A stretch of DNA of 64,000 bases from Celeribacter baekdonensis B30. Its GTDB lineage: Bacteria; Pseudomonadota; Alphaproteobacteria; Rhodobacterales; Rhodobacteraceae. A program made the translations under genes and the position numbers. Location: contig NZ_AMRK01000003.1 in NCBI RefSeq assembly GCF_000299875.1, positions 186,001 to 250,000 on the forward strand, read 5' to 3'. The number at the start of each line of letters is the position of its first letter. Positions within the stretch are counted from its first letter, which is position 1. The notes under the pieces were generated by a model. It was not told where the DNA came from, made no database searches, and was given only the letters and a program-made list of their open reading frames with translations. This document shows positions 26,684-36,900 of this stretch, one piece after another.

Positions 26684-29118
26684 GTGCTGTCTCCGTCTGC
26701 CTCGCCGGCCCCGTCGCCCGCCTCAAAGTCGCTGGGCTCAATCGCCGTAATCTCAGCCTCTGTGGCGGCCACGGCCCCGGCCCGGCTGCGCGGGGTCAGT
26801 GCCTCGGGATTGCGCAGCCAAATGTCGCGTTGGGCAAAGGGAATTTCAATGCCTTCTTCGCCAAAACGGCGGGCGATTTCATGGTTGATGTCGTTTTTCA
26901 CTGCCACGATAAAGGTCACATCGCGCAAGATCGCACGGATTTCAAACTCCAACGCATCGGCACCGAAATTCAGAAACAACACCTGTGGCGGCGGGTTGAC
27001 CGAGACCATCGGTTGGGCGTTGGCAATTTCTTTGAGGATCGTTTCGACCTTGCGCGTGTCGGTGCCATAGGCCACGCCAACGGGGACGATGACCCGGCCA
27101 ATCATATTGCCGCGGGTGTAGTTGGTGACCTGATTGGAAATCAAATCAGCGTTGGGGACGATGACATCGGTGCGATCAAACGTCTCGACCCGTGTCGAGC
27201 GCACGGAGATGTCGCGGACATATCCCATCTGGCCGCCAACTTCGATCCAATCGCCCTCCGAAATCGGCCGTTCAATCAACAAAATGATGCCGGACACAAA
27301 GTTCTGCACAATGTTCTGGAGGCCGAACCCGATCCCGACGGAGAGCGCACCGGCGACAATCGCCAGCGCCGACAGGTCGATCCCGGCGGAGGTGATGGCA
27401 AAAATCGCAGATAGGAACACACCGATATAGCCGACCCCCGCGACGATGGCGTTCTGGCCGCCCTTGTCGAGCTGGGTCTTGGGTAGGACGGCGGTGGACA
27501 GCGCGGTTTTCAACAGCCGCGTTGCCCCAAGGCCAAAGGCAAAGACCAGGATCAGCGTCAAAAACACCGACACGGACAGATCGACCCCGCCAACCGGCAC
27601 ACCTTCGCGCATCCGGGCCCAAATGTCCCAAAGCCGTTCTTTGCGCATGCCCCAAATCAACGCCAGAACCGGCAGGGCCGCGAGGCTGAGTGCGAAGGTC
27701 AAAAGCACCGGGACCAAACCGTCGCCCTCATCATCCTTTTGGCGGGTGATCAGCGCATAGACATCAGAGGCCAAACGCGACAGCACGGTCAAAAGCGCCA
27801 AAAGCGCCAGGGACATCACGGTCGGATAGACCGCAGATACCGCCGCCGACATATAGCCAACAGCCCCCAAAAGTACCGCCGCCACAGCCACGAGCCGCAC
27901 CAGACGTGCAACCAGATTGGACAGAAGCGCGGTGAACCTTTGCGGCCCCGCCTCGTCTTCGGTCTCGCCACCCTCAGAGGGGGTCGGGGCTTGCGAGGCT
28001 TTGCGTAAAATCAACGAAAACCGATAAAGGGAAATCGCGGTCAGCACCACCAAAGGATAGGACAGAACCGCTCGGGTGTCGTCGCTATAGCCATCCAGAT
28101 CGGCCAATTGGGTCAAGGTGACTTGCACCGCAATCATCACCGCCATCAAGGCGGCATGCCCGGCCATCTCGGCGCGCTGACCGTTTGTCAGATCAAAAAT
28201 AGGCCGATCATGCCCGCCCGCATACAACGTACGCCCGACAACCCAGCGCGAAATGAAATAGGACAGGCCAACAGCGGTCACCGCATTGAACAAAAGGACG
28301 CCACGCGGCCCCAAAAGCCCGGACGCCTGAGCCCCGGCAGAAATGGCCACGAGCCCCAGAACGGGGGCGATGATTTGTGACAGCGAGGCAATAAACCCGG
28401 TCACGCCCTGCCCGGCGGCCCCGACAAAGCGGGACCGGACAAAGCGGGTGAATTGTTCCGACCAATAGCGTCCGCGCGCCACCAAAACCAACGCGATCAC
28501 CAGATAAAGCAACAGCGTGGCGGCATTGGCTTTGAGTTTGGCAATCCCGGTTTCGGAGCGGGCATTGTCCAAGATCGTGGTCCATGCGGTCACGCCCGTT
28601 TGGGTAATCGCGGCCAGTGCTTCGGGCCATAATGTGGGATTGATCGGAGAGCTGCCCAGTTTCATCAGGGCGTCGGTTTGGCGTGAGGTCAGTTCGGAAT
28701 CGATCTCTGAAATCAAACCGTTGGCACGGGTATAGGCCTCTTCGGCGGATTTGACCGGAGCCTGTGCCGCCTCCAATTGCGACGTGAGGTCTTTGCGCCG
28801 TTTGGCGATCTCGGGTGCTTCGGTTTCGCCCTCGGCGGGTGCCGCCCCCAAGGCCGCGATCTGGGCCTTGAGCGTGTCGATCCGCGCACTGTTGGTGCTT
28901 TGGGCCTCCGAGAATTGCGTGCGCCACACCACCAACTCATTGCGCAGATTTTCCAATGTGGCATTGGCTGTGCCTGTATCGGCCAATTGCTTTTCGGCGG
29001 CACTGGCCTGGCTCGCCCAGGCTTTATAATCTGGGGCTGCAGCCTCCTGCGCGCTGACGGCGAGCGGCAGCGCGAGGGAGAGGATCAAAAGAAGGCGGGC
29101 AAATATGCGTGTGATCAT
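26680..29118 (-). CDS. Mechanosensitive ion channel, MscS family with DUF3772-type N terminus
   Basis: An 812-residue inner-membrane channel that releases solutes under hypo-osmotic shock. A signal peptide ending AVSAQ is followed by a periplasmic coiled-coil region (about 25-170), some ten membrane helices, and the MscS core: pore helix ALSVGIGFGLQNIVQNFVSG, then the beta domain (ISEGDWIEVGG) and the cytoplasmic alpha/beta domain. It overlaps cysK upstream and alaX downstream by 4 bp each, so all three are translated together. Functional link of these three is unclear. Confidence 0.93.
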   Translation of the reverse strand: MITRIFARLLLILSLALPLAVSAQEAAAPDYKAWASQASAAEKQLADTGTANATLENLRNELVVWRTQFSEAQSTNSARIDTLKAQIAALGAAPAEGETEAPEIAKRRKDLTSQLEAAQAPVKSAEEAYTRANGLISEIDSELTSRQTDALMKLGSSPINPTLWPEALAAITQTGVTAWTTILDNARSETGIAKLKANAATLLLYLVIALVLVARGRYWSEQFTRFVRSRFVGAAGQGVTGFIASLSQIIAPVLGLVAISAGAQASGLLGPRGVLLFNAVTAVGLSYFISRWVVGRTLYAGGHDRPIFDLTNGQRAEMAGHAALMAVMIAVQVTLTQLADLDGYSDDTRAVLSYPLVVLTAISLYRFSLILRKASQAPTPSEGGETEDEAGPQRFTALLSNLVARLVRLVAVAAVLLGAVGYMSAAVSAVYPTVMSLALLALLTVLSRLASDVYALITRQKDDEGDGLVPVLLTFALSLAALPVLALIWGMRKERLWDIWARMREGVPVGGVDLSVSVFLTLILVFAFGLGATRLLKTALSTAVLPKTQLDKGGQNAIVAGVGYIGVFLSAIFAITSAGIDLSALAIVAGALSVGIGFGLQNIVQNFVSGIILLIERPISEGDWIEVGGQMGYVRDISVRSTRVETFDRTDVIVPNADLISNQVTNYTRGNMIGRVIVPVGVAYGTDTRKVETILKEIANAQPMVSVNPPPQVLFLNFGADALEFEIRAILRDVTFIVAVKNDINHEIARRFGEEGIEIPFAQRDIWLRNPEALTPRSRAGAVAATEAEITAIEPSDFEAGDGAGEADGDST

Positions 29119-30161
29119 ACACCTTCATATACGTCAGGCAGATCGCGCGGTCCACGGTCCAGCCACTGCGGTACCGGAAGATTTTTTTCCTTCAAAAACT
29201 CCGGGTTGAACAGTTTCGACTGATAGCGCGTACCATAATCGCACAGCACCGTGACGATCGTATGCCCCGGCCCCATCTCCCGCGCCATCTGCATGGCCCC
29301 CGCGACGTTCACACCGGAGGAGCCGCCAAGGCAAAGCCCCTCTTTCTCCAACAGATCAAACACGACCGGCAGCGCCTCTTCGTCCGGCACCTGATAGGCG
29401 TAATCCGGGGTGAAGCCATCGAGATTGGCGGTGATACGGCCTTGGCCGATGCCCTCGGTGATCGAGCTGCCCTCAGAGGTCAGTTCTCCGGTTTTGTAGA
29501 AACTATAAAGCGCGGCCCCCATGGGATCAGCGATGCCGATTTTGACGCCCTTGGGCTGCAAAGCCAAGCCCACGCCCGCCAAAGTGCCGCCCGATCCAAC
29601 CGCACAGATAAAGCCGTCGACCTGACCGCCCGTTTGTTCCCAAATTTCCGGTCCGGTGGTTTCAATATGGGCCTGACGATTGGCCACATTGTCGAACTGA
29701 TTGGCCCAAATCGCACCATTGGGTTCGCTGATAGCAAGCTCTTCGGCCAAGCGACCGGAATAACGCACATAATTGTTCGGATTCTTGTAGGGCGCGGCGG
29801 GCACCTGAACCAATTCAGCGCCTGCGAGCCGCAGCATGTCTTTCTTTTCCTGCGACTGGGTTTCCGGGATCACGATCACGGTTTTGAACCCAAGCGCCGA
29901 GCCGACAAGCGCCAAACCGATGCCGGTGTTGCCCGCCGTGCCCTCGACAATCGTGCCGCCGGGTTTCAACAGACCCTTCGCCACCGCATCCTGGATGATG
30001 TAAAGCGCCGCGCGGTCCTTGACCGATTGCCCCGGATTCATGAACTCGGCCTTGCCATAAATCTCACAGCCCGTGGCCTCTGACGGGCCATTCAGGCGGA
30101 TCAACGGCGTGTTGCCAATGGTCTCAATCAGATCGCGTTTGATCGGGGAAGGCGCAGACAT
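29115..30161 (-). CDS. cysK: Cysteine synthase A
   Basis: A 348-residue PLP-dependent O-acetylserine sulfhydrylase that joins sulfide and O-acetylserine to cysteine in the cytoplasm. The PLP lysine is K48 in GQSVKDRAA, the substrate loop is EGTAGNTGIG, and the phosphate-binding loop lies in GSGGTLAG. It is slightly longer than E. coli CysK (323) through a C-terminal extension, a variant common in alphaproteobacteria. It is the first gene of the cysK-mscS-alaX operon. Confidence 0.94.
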   Translation of the reverse strand: MSAPSPIKRDLIETIGNTPLIRLNGPSEATGCEIYGKAEFMNPGQSVKDRAALYIIQDAVAKGLLKPGGTIVEGTAGNTGIGLALVGSALGFKTVIVIPETQSQEKKDMLRLAGAELVQVPAAPYKNPNNYVRYSGRLAEELAISEPNGAIWANQFDNVANRQAHIETTGPEIWEQTGGQVDGFICAVGSGGTLAGVGLALQPKGVKIGIADPMGAALYSFYKTGELTSEGSSITEGIGQGRITANLDGFTPDYAYQVPDEEALPVVFDLLEKEGLCLGGSSGVNVAGAMQMAREMGPGHTIVTVLCDYGTRYQSKLFNPEFLKEKNLPVPQWLDRGPRDLPDVYEGV

Positions 30162-30370
30162 GTGTTTCGTCCTTTTATCTCAAGTGTTTCGCGAAAAACC
30201 TGCGACACAGATTTGCGCGAAAGACTATAGCAGTCCCTGAATGTGTAGAACGCGCATTCCCCGAACTCAAGCCTCGCGCCATCAGTCAGGGAGCCTGTTC
30301 GCGCTTTTGCCACTCCTTCAGAACGCACGTTTCTCACCTCGGGCCATCCCCCAAACGCTCACATCCGCGA

Positions 30371-31753
30371 TCAGGTCGAAAGGCGCGGTTCCAGTCGCAG
30401 CCAAATCCCGTCTTTCGAGCGCACGGTCAAATGCGCCACGGGCATCGGCGTTTTATCCGTCACCACCGTGATGCGGTAAGCGCGGGCCATCATGGCCAAA
30501 AGCAAGGGTCCCTCGACCATGGCAAACCCCGCCCCGGTACAGACCCGCGGGCCGGAGGAAAACGGGATAAACGCATCGCGCAGACATTGCTTGCCGTTCT
30601 CGGTTTTGAACCGATCCGGGTCAAAGACGTCGGGGCGGTCCCAAAACCGTTCGTGCCGCCCCAAATGCCAGGGCGACAACACGATCTGCGCGCCTTTGGG
30701 CACGTCGCGTTCGCGGAACCGCACCGGGCATTTGGCCTCCCGCACCATCATCGGCACGGGCGGGTAGAGCCGCAGCGTTTCGCGGAACACATCCTTGGTA
30801 AAGCGCAATTTGGAGAGATCCGAGAACGTCGGTTGATCGCCAAATGCCGCGCCCTCTGCCGCGACCCGGTCCTGCACCTGAGGGTTGGCGGCCAAAAGCC
30901 AAAGCGCCCATGCCAGTGCAGACGCCGAGGTCTCATGGCCCGCAAGAAAGAAAATCGCCACCTGATCGACCATCTCAGCGGTATCAAACCCCTGCCCCGT
31001 AACCGGGTCTTTGGTGGTCATGATCTTGGTCGCCAAATCATCAGGCGCCTGCCCCGCTGCGATCTCGGCCTGTCGCGCGACGGTCAGATCGGTGATCAAC
31101 CGGCGGATCGCCCTGGCCCCTTGCCGGGTGTGTTTGCGATGAAACCGCGGCATCCATTTCGGCAACGGTACGAAGGCCGCGATGTTGAGGATCGGTTGGG
31201 CGCGTTGGTAGGCTTGGAATTCGTCAAACACGTCGCGCGCGACATGGTGGGTGATCGGGATGGAAAACAAGGTGCGAAAAATCACATCCGCCGCGGCATG
31301 CGAGGCATGGGGTTCGATGTCAAACGCGCCGTGCTCCGTGCTCAGGCGCTCGACCATGCCCCGCCCCGCCGCCAACATCGCCGGAAACGTGTCTTTGAGC
31401 CGCCCGCCTTCAAAGGCCGGGTCAATGATCCGGCGCTGCCGCAGCCAGGTCTCACCATTGGTCAAAAACACCGAATGGCCCAAAAGCGGTCGCAGCCCTT
31501 CGGCGATGCGTGACGACTTTGGAAAATTCATCGGTTCTTCATTGAGCACGCGTTTGACCAGCGCGGGTTGATTGACCAGAAAAGAGCGGAAAAACGGCGT
31601 TTTATATTCGGCCATCCATGCGCGATAAAGCTTGGCGGGCTGGGCCGACAGGATGTCTTTGCGAAACAGTTTCACATACTGGCGCAGGGTCGTTTTTTCC
31701 GGGCGCGGGGTCGGTTTCGGCGGGATCATATCAGGCTTTAGATCTGGGGGCAT
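30371..31753 (-). CDS. Cytochrome P450
   Basis: A 460-residue soluble P450 monooxygenase. The heme ligand is C405 in FSSGPRVCTGAG, the oxygen-activating I helix has AGHETSASAL, and the K helix has ETLR. No signal or membrane anchor is present. No ferredoxin or reductase gene is near, so electrons come from elsewhere. Its ATG overlaps the TAA of the membrane hydrolase-like gene upstream, so the two are translationally coupled and probably act on the same lipid-like substrate. The substrate is unknown. Confidence 0.93.
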   Translation of the reverse strand: MPPDLKPDMIPPKPTPRPEKTTLRQYVKLFRKDILSAQPAKLYRAWMAEYKTPFFRSFLVNQPALVKRVLNEEPMNFPKSSRIAEGLRPLLGHSVFLTNGETWLRQRRIIDPAFEGGRLKDTFPAMLAAGRGMVERLSTEHGAFDIEPHASHAAADVIFRTLFSIPITHHVARDVFDEFQAYQRAQPILNIAAFVPLPKWMPRFHRKHTRQGARAIRRLITDLTVARQAEIAAGQAPDDLATKIMTTKDPVTGQGFDTAEMVDQVAIFFLAGHETSASALAWALWLLAANPQVQDRVAAEGAAFGDQPTFSDLSKLRFTKDVFRETLRLYPPVPMMVREAKCPVRFRERDVPKGAQIVLSPWHLGRHERFWDRPDVFDPDRFKTENGKQCLRDAFIPFSSGPRVCTGAGFAMVEGPLLLAMMARAYRITVVTDKTPMPVAHLTVRSKDGIWLRLEPRLST

Positions 31754-32982
31754 TATGGGGCCATGTCCGTATATCTGTTGGCCGGGATGTCGATCCGGCT
31801 GGGGCTGGGCATGTGCGTGGCAAAGCGGGTGCGAAGGGTGTGCCCTCCTGCGGTGATTTGAAAATAATCGTAGGGGCCGGGCCGATCAAAGGCGCAAAGA
31901 TATTGAAAATGCAGGCGAAAAAATCGCCGCTTGAGCGCGTTCCACCGCGCGGGCGAGAGCGTATTCTTGAAAGCGGCAGAGATCACCAGCGGATATTTTT
32001 GATCTTTGGGTGCGACACCGGAGACTTTCACCGGATCGCACAGTGCAAAGGAACAGGGATCCCCCGGCGCCGTGACATCGAGCCAAAACAACTCCTCGCG
32101 CGCAGACAGGTAGGCCAAATCCCGGCGCAGGGCCTTGGCCTCGGGCAGGTAGGACACCATTGGCACCACCTGCCCCAGCGAGACGAACGACAATTCCGGA
32201 CCATTGTCCGGCACATCACCCCTGCGGATAAGCTCCGCCAAAATCGACACGCCCACATGCGCGCCCGATGAATGACCGACGATCAAAACCTCGTCCCAGT
32301 CCTGACGCAAGGCCTCGGCAATATCGGCGCGAAATTCCGCCATTCGAGTGACCAGCGCGGGCGGATCCGCGCCGCGCCAACGCGCCGAAAACCCGTAATC
32401 ATGCATCAGATAATAGGCGAAAAACTTGCCATCCTGACGTTTGAACCAGGTCAAAAGCGCATAGGCGAGGCCAAGCCCCGCCGCGATCCCAAGCCCCTGT
32501 ATGAACGTCCCAAACCGCCCCGCCACCGCACTCACGCCCCAAAACAGGCCAAGCGCAACACCGAGTTGCAACAGCAAGACGCCAATCGGATAGAGCGCCG
32601 CCAACACGGGGCCGCGACGCAATTTCATCAATCGAAACAACGCGCCAGAGCCAATATAGGTCCAGGCCGTGCGGGCAAGGATCAGATAAGTGCGCAAAAT
32701 CCCGGCGTCCATACTGTCTTGGACAATGTCCGACCAGACCAGCACGTCGATCTCGCTCTCGGTCTGCGCACCCTTGATAAGGCTGCACACCGACCAGCCA
32801 AATCGCCTGCCTTTTTTGGCAGACAGGTCGATCTTATAACCGGAAATCTCCGCCTGCGCGCGGCTTTCCTTACGATAGAGTTCGCGGTAGCGGCGCGGCG
32901 GGATCGGGTCATAGCCGGGGATGTAAAACACCCGCCGCCGCCTGACCTCTTGGTCTCCCAACTCACTGACTTGAACCGTCAT
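31753..32982 (-). CDS. Membrane protein with lipase-like GxSxG motif
   Basis: A 409-residue protein beginning with a conserved-looking VFYIPGYDPIPPRRYRELY. Two membrane helices lie at about 128-150 and 155-175, followed by a region with VGHSSGAHVG, the nucleophile elbow of alpha/beta hydrolases. Candidate acid and histidine residues follow, the latter in GGHTLR near the C terminus. I do not recognise a named family. It could be an inner-membrane esterase or lipase. The stop overlaps the start of the P450 gene, so both probably serve one pathway. Catalytic status is inferred from one motif. Confidence 0.7.
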   Translation of the reverse strand: MTVQVSELGDQEVRRRRVFYIPGYDPIPPRRYRELYRKESRAQAEISGYKIDLSAKKGRRFGWSVCSLIKGAQTESEIDVLVWSDIVQDSMDAGILRTYLILARTAWTYIGSGALFRLMKLRRGPVLAALYPIGVLLLQLGVALGLFWGVSAVAGRFGTFIQGLGIAAGLGLAYALLTWFKRQDGKFFAYYLMHDYGFSARWRGADPPALVTRMAEFRADIAEALRQDWDEVLIVGHSSGAHVGVSILAELIRRGDVPDNGPELSFVSLGQVVPMVSYLPEAKALRRDLAYLSAREELFWLDVTAPGDPCSFALCDPVKVSGVAPKDQKYPLVISAAFKNTLSPARWNALKRRFFRLHFQYLCAFDRPGPYDYFQITAGGHTLRTRFATHMPSPSRIDIPANRYTDMAP

Positions 32983-33052
32983 GCCCGAACCCTTTGGTTT
33001 TCAAGCATCTTAGCGGGTAAATATGATGAAAATAAGCCCGAAAACGGCGGAG

Positions 33053-33805
33053 TTAACCAAGCTGGCTCAGCGCCGGGAAGGTTTCAAGCAGCCAATAGGA
33101 CAGACGCGAAAATGCTCCCGTCAGCATCATCAGTCCGACCAAGACCAACAACCCACCCATGAGTTTTTCGATCACCCCCATATGGCGTTTGAGCCGGTTC
33201 ATCAGACCCACGGCGCGGGTGATGAAAATCGCCGACAACAGGAACGGCAAGCCCAGACCAAAGGCATAGGTGGCCAAGAGCATGGTGCCGCGCGAGACCG
33301 AGCCTTCGGAGGCGGCCATGGACAGAATCGCCCCCAATTGCGGGCCGATACAGGGCGTCCAACCAAAGGCGAAGGCCAGACCAAGGATATAGGCACCGAA
33401 TGCCGTGCCGCCCTTGTCGCCGGCATCAAGGCGCGCTTCGCGGTCCAAGATCGGAATGCGAAACACCGACAGGAAATGCAGGCCCAAAACCAGGATCACA
33501 ACGCCGGAAATTTTGGCGAAAACCTCCTGGTTTTTCAGAAAAAACATGCCGAACGCCGAGGCCGTGAAGCCCATGAACAAGAACACGGTGGACAGGCCCA
33601 GAACGAACATGATCGCGGGCACGATCGCCTTGCGTGATCCGCGTCCGCCACCGGTGAGTTCATTCATCGAAATGCCAGACATATAGGCCAGATAAGGCGG
33701 CACGATGGGCAACACGCAGGGGCTCAAAAACGACACCATGCCAGCGGCCAAGGCCACGAGCATGGAGGGCAAGAGGGTTGCGTCAAAGAGATCGATTCCA
33801 AACAT
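33053..33805 (-). CDS. ccdA: Cytochrome c biogenesis protein CcdA
   Basis: A 250-residue polytopic membrane protein of the DsbD-core family that carries reducing power across the inner membrane to apocytochrome c. The redox cysteines are C30 in FLSPCVLPIVPPY and C152 in FGWTPCIGP, each in a membrane helix; six helices are apparent, as expected. It is monocistronic here and downstream of rne on the minus strand. The ribosome site is very close to the ATG, so the start is a little uncertain. Confidence 0.93.
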   Translation of the reverse strand: MFGIDLFDATLLPSMLVALAAGMVSFLSPCVLPIVPPYLAYMSGISMNELTGGGRGSRKAIVPAIMFVLGLSTVFLFMGFTASAFGMFFLKNQEVFAKISGVVILVLGLHFLSVFRIPILDREARLDAGDKGGTAFGAYILGLAFAFGWTPCIGPQLGAILSMAASEGSVSRGTMLLATYAFGLGLPFLLSAIFITRAVGLMNRLKRHMGVIEKLMGGLLVLVGLMMLTGAFSRLSYWLLETFPALSQLG

Positions 33806-33895
33806 ATCCTGCTCATGCCATGTCCGGGCGCATCTGGAAAGCGTCCGCTATGTCGCGCCCCCTCACTTTTGCGTTGGTGCGGTGCGCAGGCATAC

Positions 33896-33925
33896 AAAAA
33901 CGGCCAGGACTGACCCGGCCGTTTT
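33896..33925 (-). terminator. Rho-independent terminator after rne
   Basis: On the minus strand an AAAACGGCC/GGCCGTTTT stem around an 11-nt loop ends in a T run, just 19 bp past the rne stop. It insulates ccdA from rne. Confidence 0.88.
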
Positions 33926-33943
33926 GATCTATATTAGGTGGAT

Positions 33944-36900
33944 TTAGCGTCCAATGCTCCACCAACCGCGGCGTTTCGGACCTTCATCCTCTGGCTCGGA
34001 TGCGGTCTCGGGCGCGCTGGTGGCCTCAACCATCTCCGGGGCGGGCTCCGGTGCCGTTTCTGGCGCAGCTTCGGCCACAGGTTCGGCAACGGGGGCTTCC
34101 ACAGCAACCTCGGCGACGATCTCTGGCACGACCTCCGCAGTAACCTCAGGCAAAGCCTCAACTTGCGCGGCCTCAACCTGCACAGCCTCAACTGGCGTTT
34201 CCGCCGCAGGAGCCTCCGCTTGAACCGCTGCCGCCTCCGCCGCTTTGGCGGCCTCTTCGGCCTCGCGTTCGGCTTTGGTCTTGCGTTTGCGCGGTGCGGG
34301 CTTCGGTTTGGCAACCGCAGCTTCACCTTCCCCCTCGGTCACAGGCTTTTTGGCCCGCGAACGTGTGGTTTTAGGCTTTGCCGCTGTCTTAGTCTTAGTC
34401 TCAGCCTCTGCCGCAGCTTCCGCACCCTCTTCCGCAACAACAGCGGGTTTGCGCGCCCGGCTTGTCCGTGTGCGCTTGGGCTTTTCAGCGGGGGCTTCCT
34501 CAGCGGCAGCCTCAGCCTCCGGTGCGACCTCGTCTTTGGTCTCTTCTTTCGTCTCTGTGACCTCTTCGCTCACCGGCGTTGTTTTGGTGCTGCGCGAGCG
34601 GGTGCGGGTGCGCTTCGGCTTTTCAGCCGGAGCGTCCTCAGCCGTCTCAGGCGCCTCCGAAGTGGCCTCAGCCGGCGCAGTTTCGCCCTCATCAGACCCG
34701 GTGTCGTCATTGGACTCACTGTCCTCATCCGACCCGTTTTCGCCCTCTTGCCCTTCAGGCGCATCGCCGGGTTTGCGACGACGACGACGGCGGCGACGGC
34801 GTTTCTTCGGCTTCTCTTCTTCGCCCGTGTCCTCGGTGGCATCCACGCTGCGCGGCTCTGACACCTCGACAGCCTCAGCCTCCTCACCCACGGCGTCGAC
34901 CTGATCCTCCTCAGGCTCGACATAGTCGGCCATCAAATCGGCGGAGGCCGAAATCACGTTGCTCTGTTCGGCGACAATCACCCGGGTTGCGGTTTTGAAC
35001 CGTTCGATGGTGAAATCCGGCGAGATCATGAACGGATCGGCCTCAAGACGCACGGCCATGCCGTAGCGCGCCTCGATTTGAGCCACACGTTCGCGTTTGA
35101 TGTTGACCAGATAGTTGATCACCGCCACCGGCGCTTTGACCAAAACCTCGCGGGAGCGCTTGCGGGTGCCCTCCTCTTCGAGTTGACGCAGGATCGTCAG
35201 CGCCATGTTATCGTCCGAACGGATCAGACCCGTGCCGTGACAATGCGGGCACGGCTGGGTCGTGGCTTCCAACATGCCGGGACGCAGACGTTGGCGCGAC
35301 ATTTCCAACAGGCCAAAGCCCGAAATGCGTCCCACTTGAATGCGGGCGCGGTCGGTTTTGAGCTTGTCTTTCAGACGCTTTTCGACGGCGGCATTGTTGC
35401 GCCGCTCCTCCATGTCGATAAAGTCGATCACGATCAGACCGGCCAAATCGCGCAGACGCGCTTGGCGGGCCACCTCTTCGGCGGCCTCAAGGTTGGTTTT
35501 AAGCGCGGTTTCCTCGATCGAGCCTTCTTTGGTGGCACGACCGGAGTTGACGTCCACCGCGACCAGAGCTTCGGTCAAATCAATGACGATATAGCCGCCG
35601 GATTTGAGTTGCACGGTCGGGTTGAACATCGAACTCAGGTAGCTTTCGACCTGAAAGCGCGCGAACAACGGCAGGCTGTCGGCGTAATGTTTCACATTCT
35701 CGGCATGGGTCGGCATGATCATTTCCATGAAAGCCTTCGCTTCACGGAACCCCGCCTCGCCCTCCACAAACACCTCGTCGATGTCTTTGTTATAGAGGTC
35801 GCGGATCGAGCGTTTGATCAGGTCGCCCTCCTCATAGATTTTCGCAGGCGCTGTCGATTTCAGCGTCAGTGCGCGGATCTGTTCCCACATCCGTTTGAGG
35901 TAGTCATAGTCGCGTTTGATCTCGGTCTTGGTGCGTTGCGCCCCTGCGGTGCGCACGATCAGACCGGCGCCCTGCGGTACTTCAAGTTCGCCTGCGATCT
36001 CTTTGAGTTTCTTACGATCTGCGATATTGGTGATTTTACGTGAAATACCACCGCCACGCGCGGTGTTCGGCATCAAAACGCAATAGCGACCGGCCAGCGA
36101 GAGATAGGTGGTCAGAGCCGCGCCCTTGTTGCCGCGCTCTTCTTTGACGACCTGCACCAACATCACCTGGCGGACTTTGACGACCTCCTGGATTTTATAT
36201 TTGCGCGGGCGCGGTTTGCGCACCGGGCGGAAATCATCCGACGTGTCATCGTCGGCCACGCTTTCGATGCTGTCGTCTTTGTCGGCGGCGGTTTCGGCGT
36301 CGTCTTCGTCGCCATCATCGTCGCCATGATCGTCACTGTCATCGCCTTGATCGTCAGCACTGTCGTCTGCCACGTCATCAGAGGTGGTGTCGTCCTCCTC
36401 CGCAGGCTCTTCCACCGGCGTGTCCTGTACGGCAAAGGCGGGCGATGTGCCCTCTTCGACCGGGCTGTGCCCGGAGGGGTCCGCGATCATGTCGTCGGCC
36501 TCGGAAGCCTCCGGTTCGATCACATCCATGCCGGAAATGCTTTGGGGAGCGCCGTTTTCTGTGGCGCTGTCTTGATCCGCATCCTCGCCCACGACCTCCT
36601 GGGTCTCGACCGCATCAGAGGATGTCACCTCTTCGGCCTTGGAGCGCGTGCGCGAACGGGAGCGGCGACGGGGGCGCTTCGGCTTGTCCTCTTCCTCTTC
36701 CTGCGCTTTCGCATAGGCCAATTCTTCGGCCATCAAGGCTTCGCGATCCGCAACCGGGATTTGATAATAATCCGGGTGGATTTCCGAAAAGGCCAGGAAA
36801 CCGTGACGGTTTCCGCCGTAATCGACAAAAGCCGCCTGAAGCGACGGTTCGACGCGCGTTACTTTTGCAAGGTAAATGTTGCCAGCAAGCTGGCGTTTGT

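Noticed and set aside
34245-36043. Plus-strand open frames opposite rne
   Set aside because: They are antisense shadows of the low-complexity and catalytic regions of RNase E, which has all family motifs.
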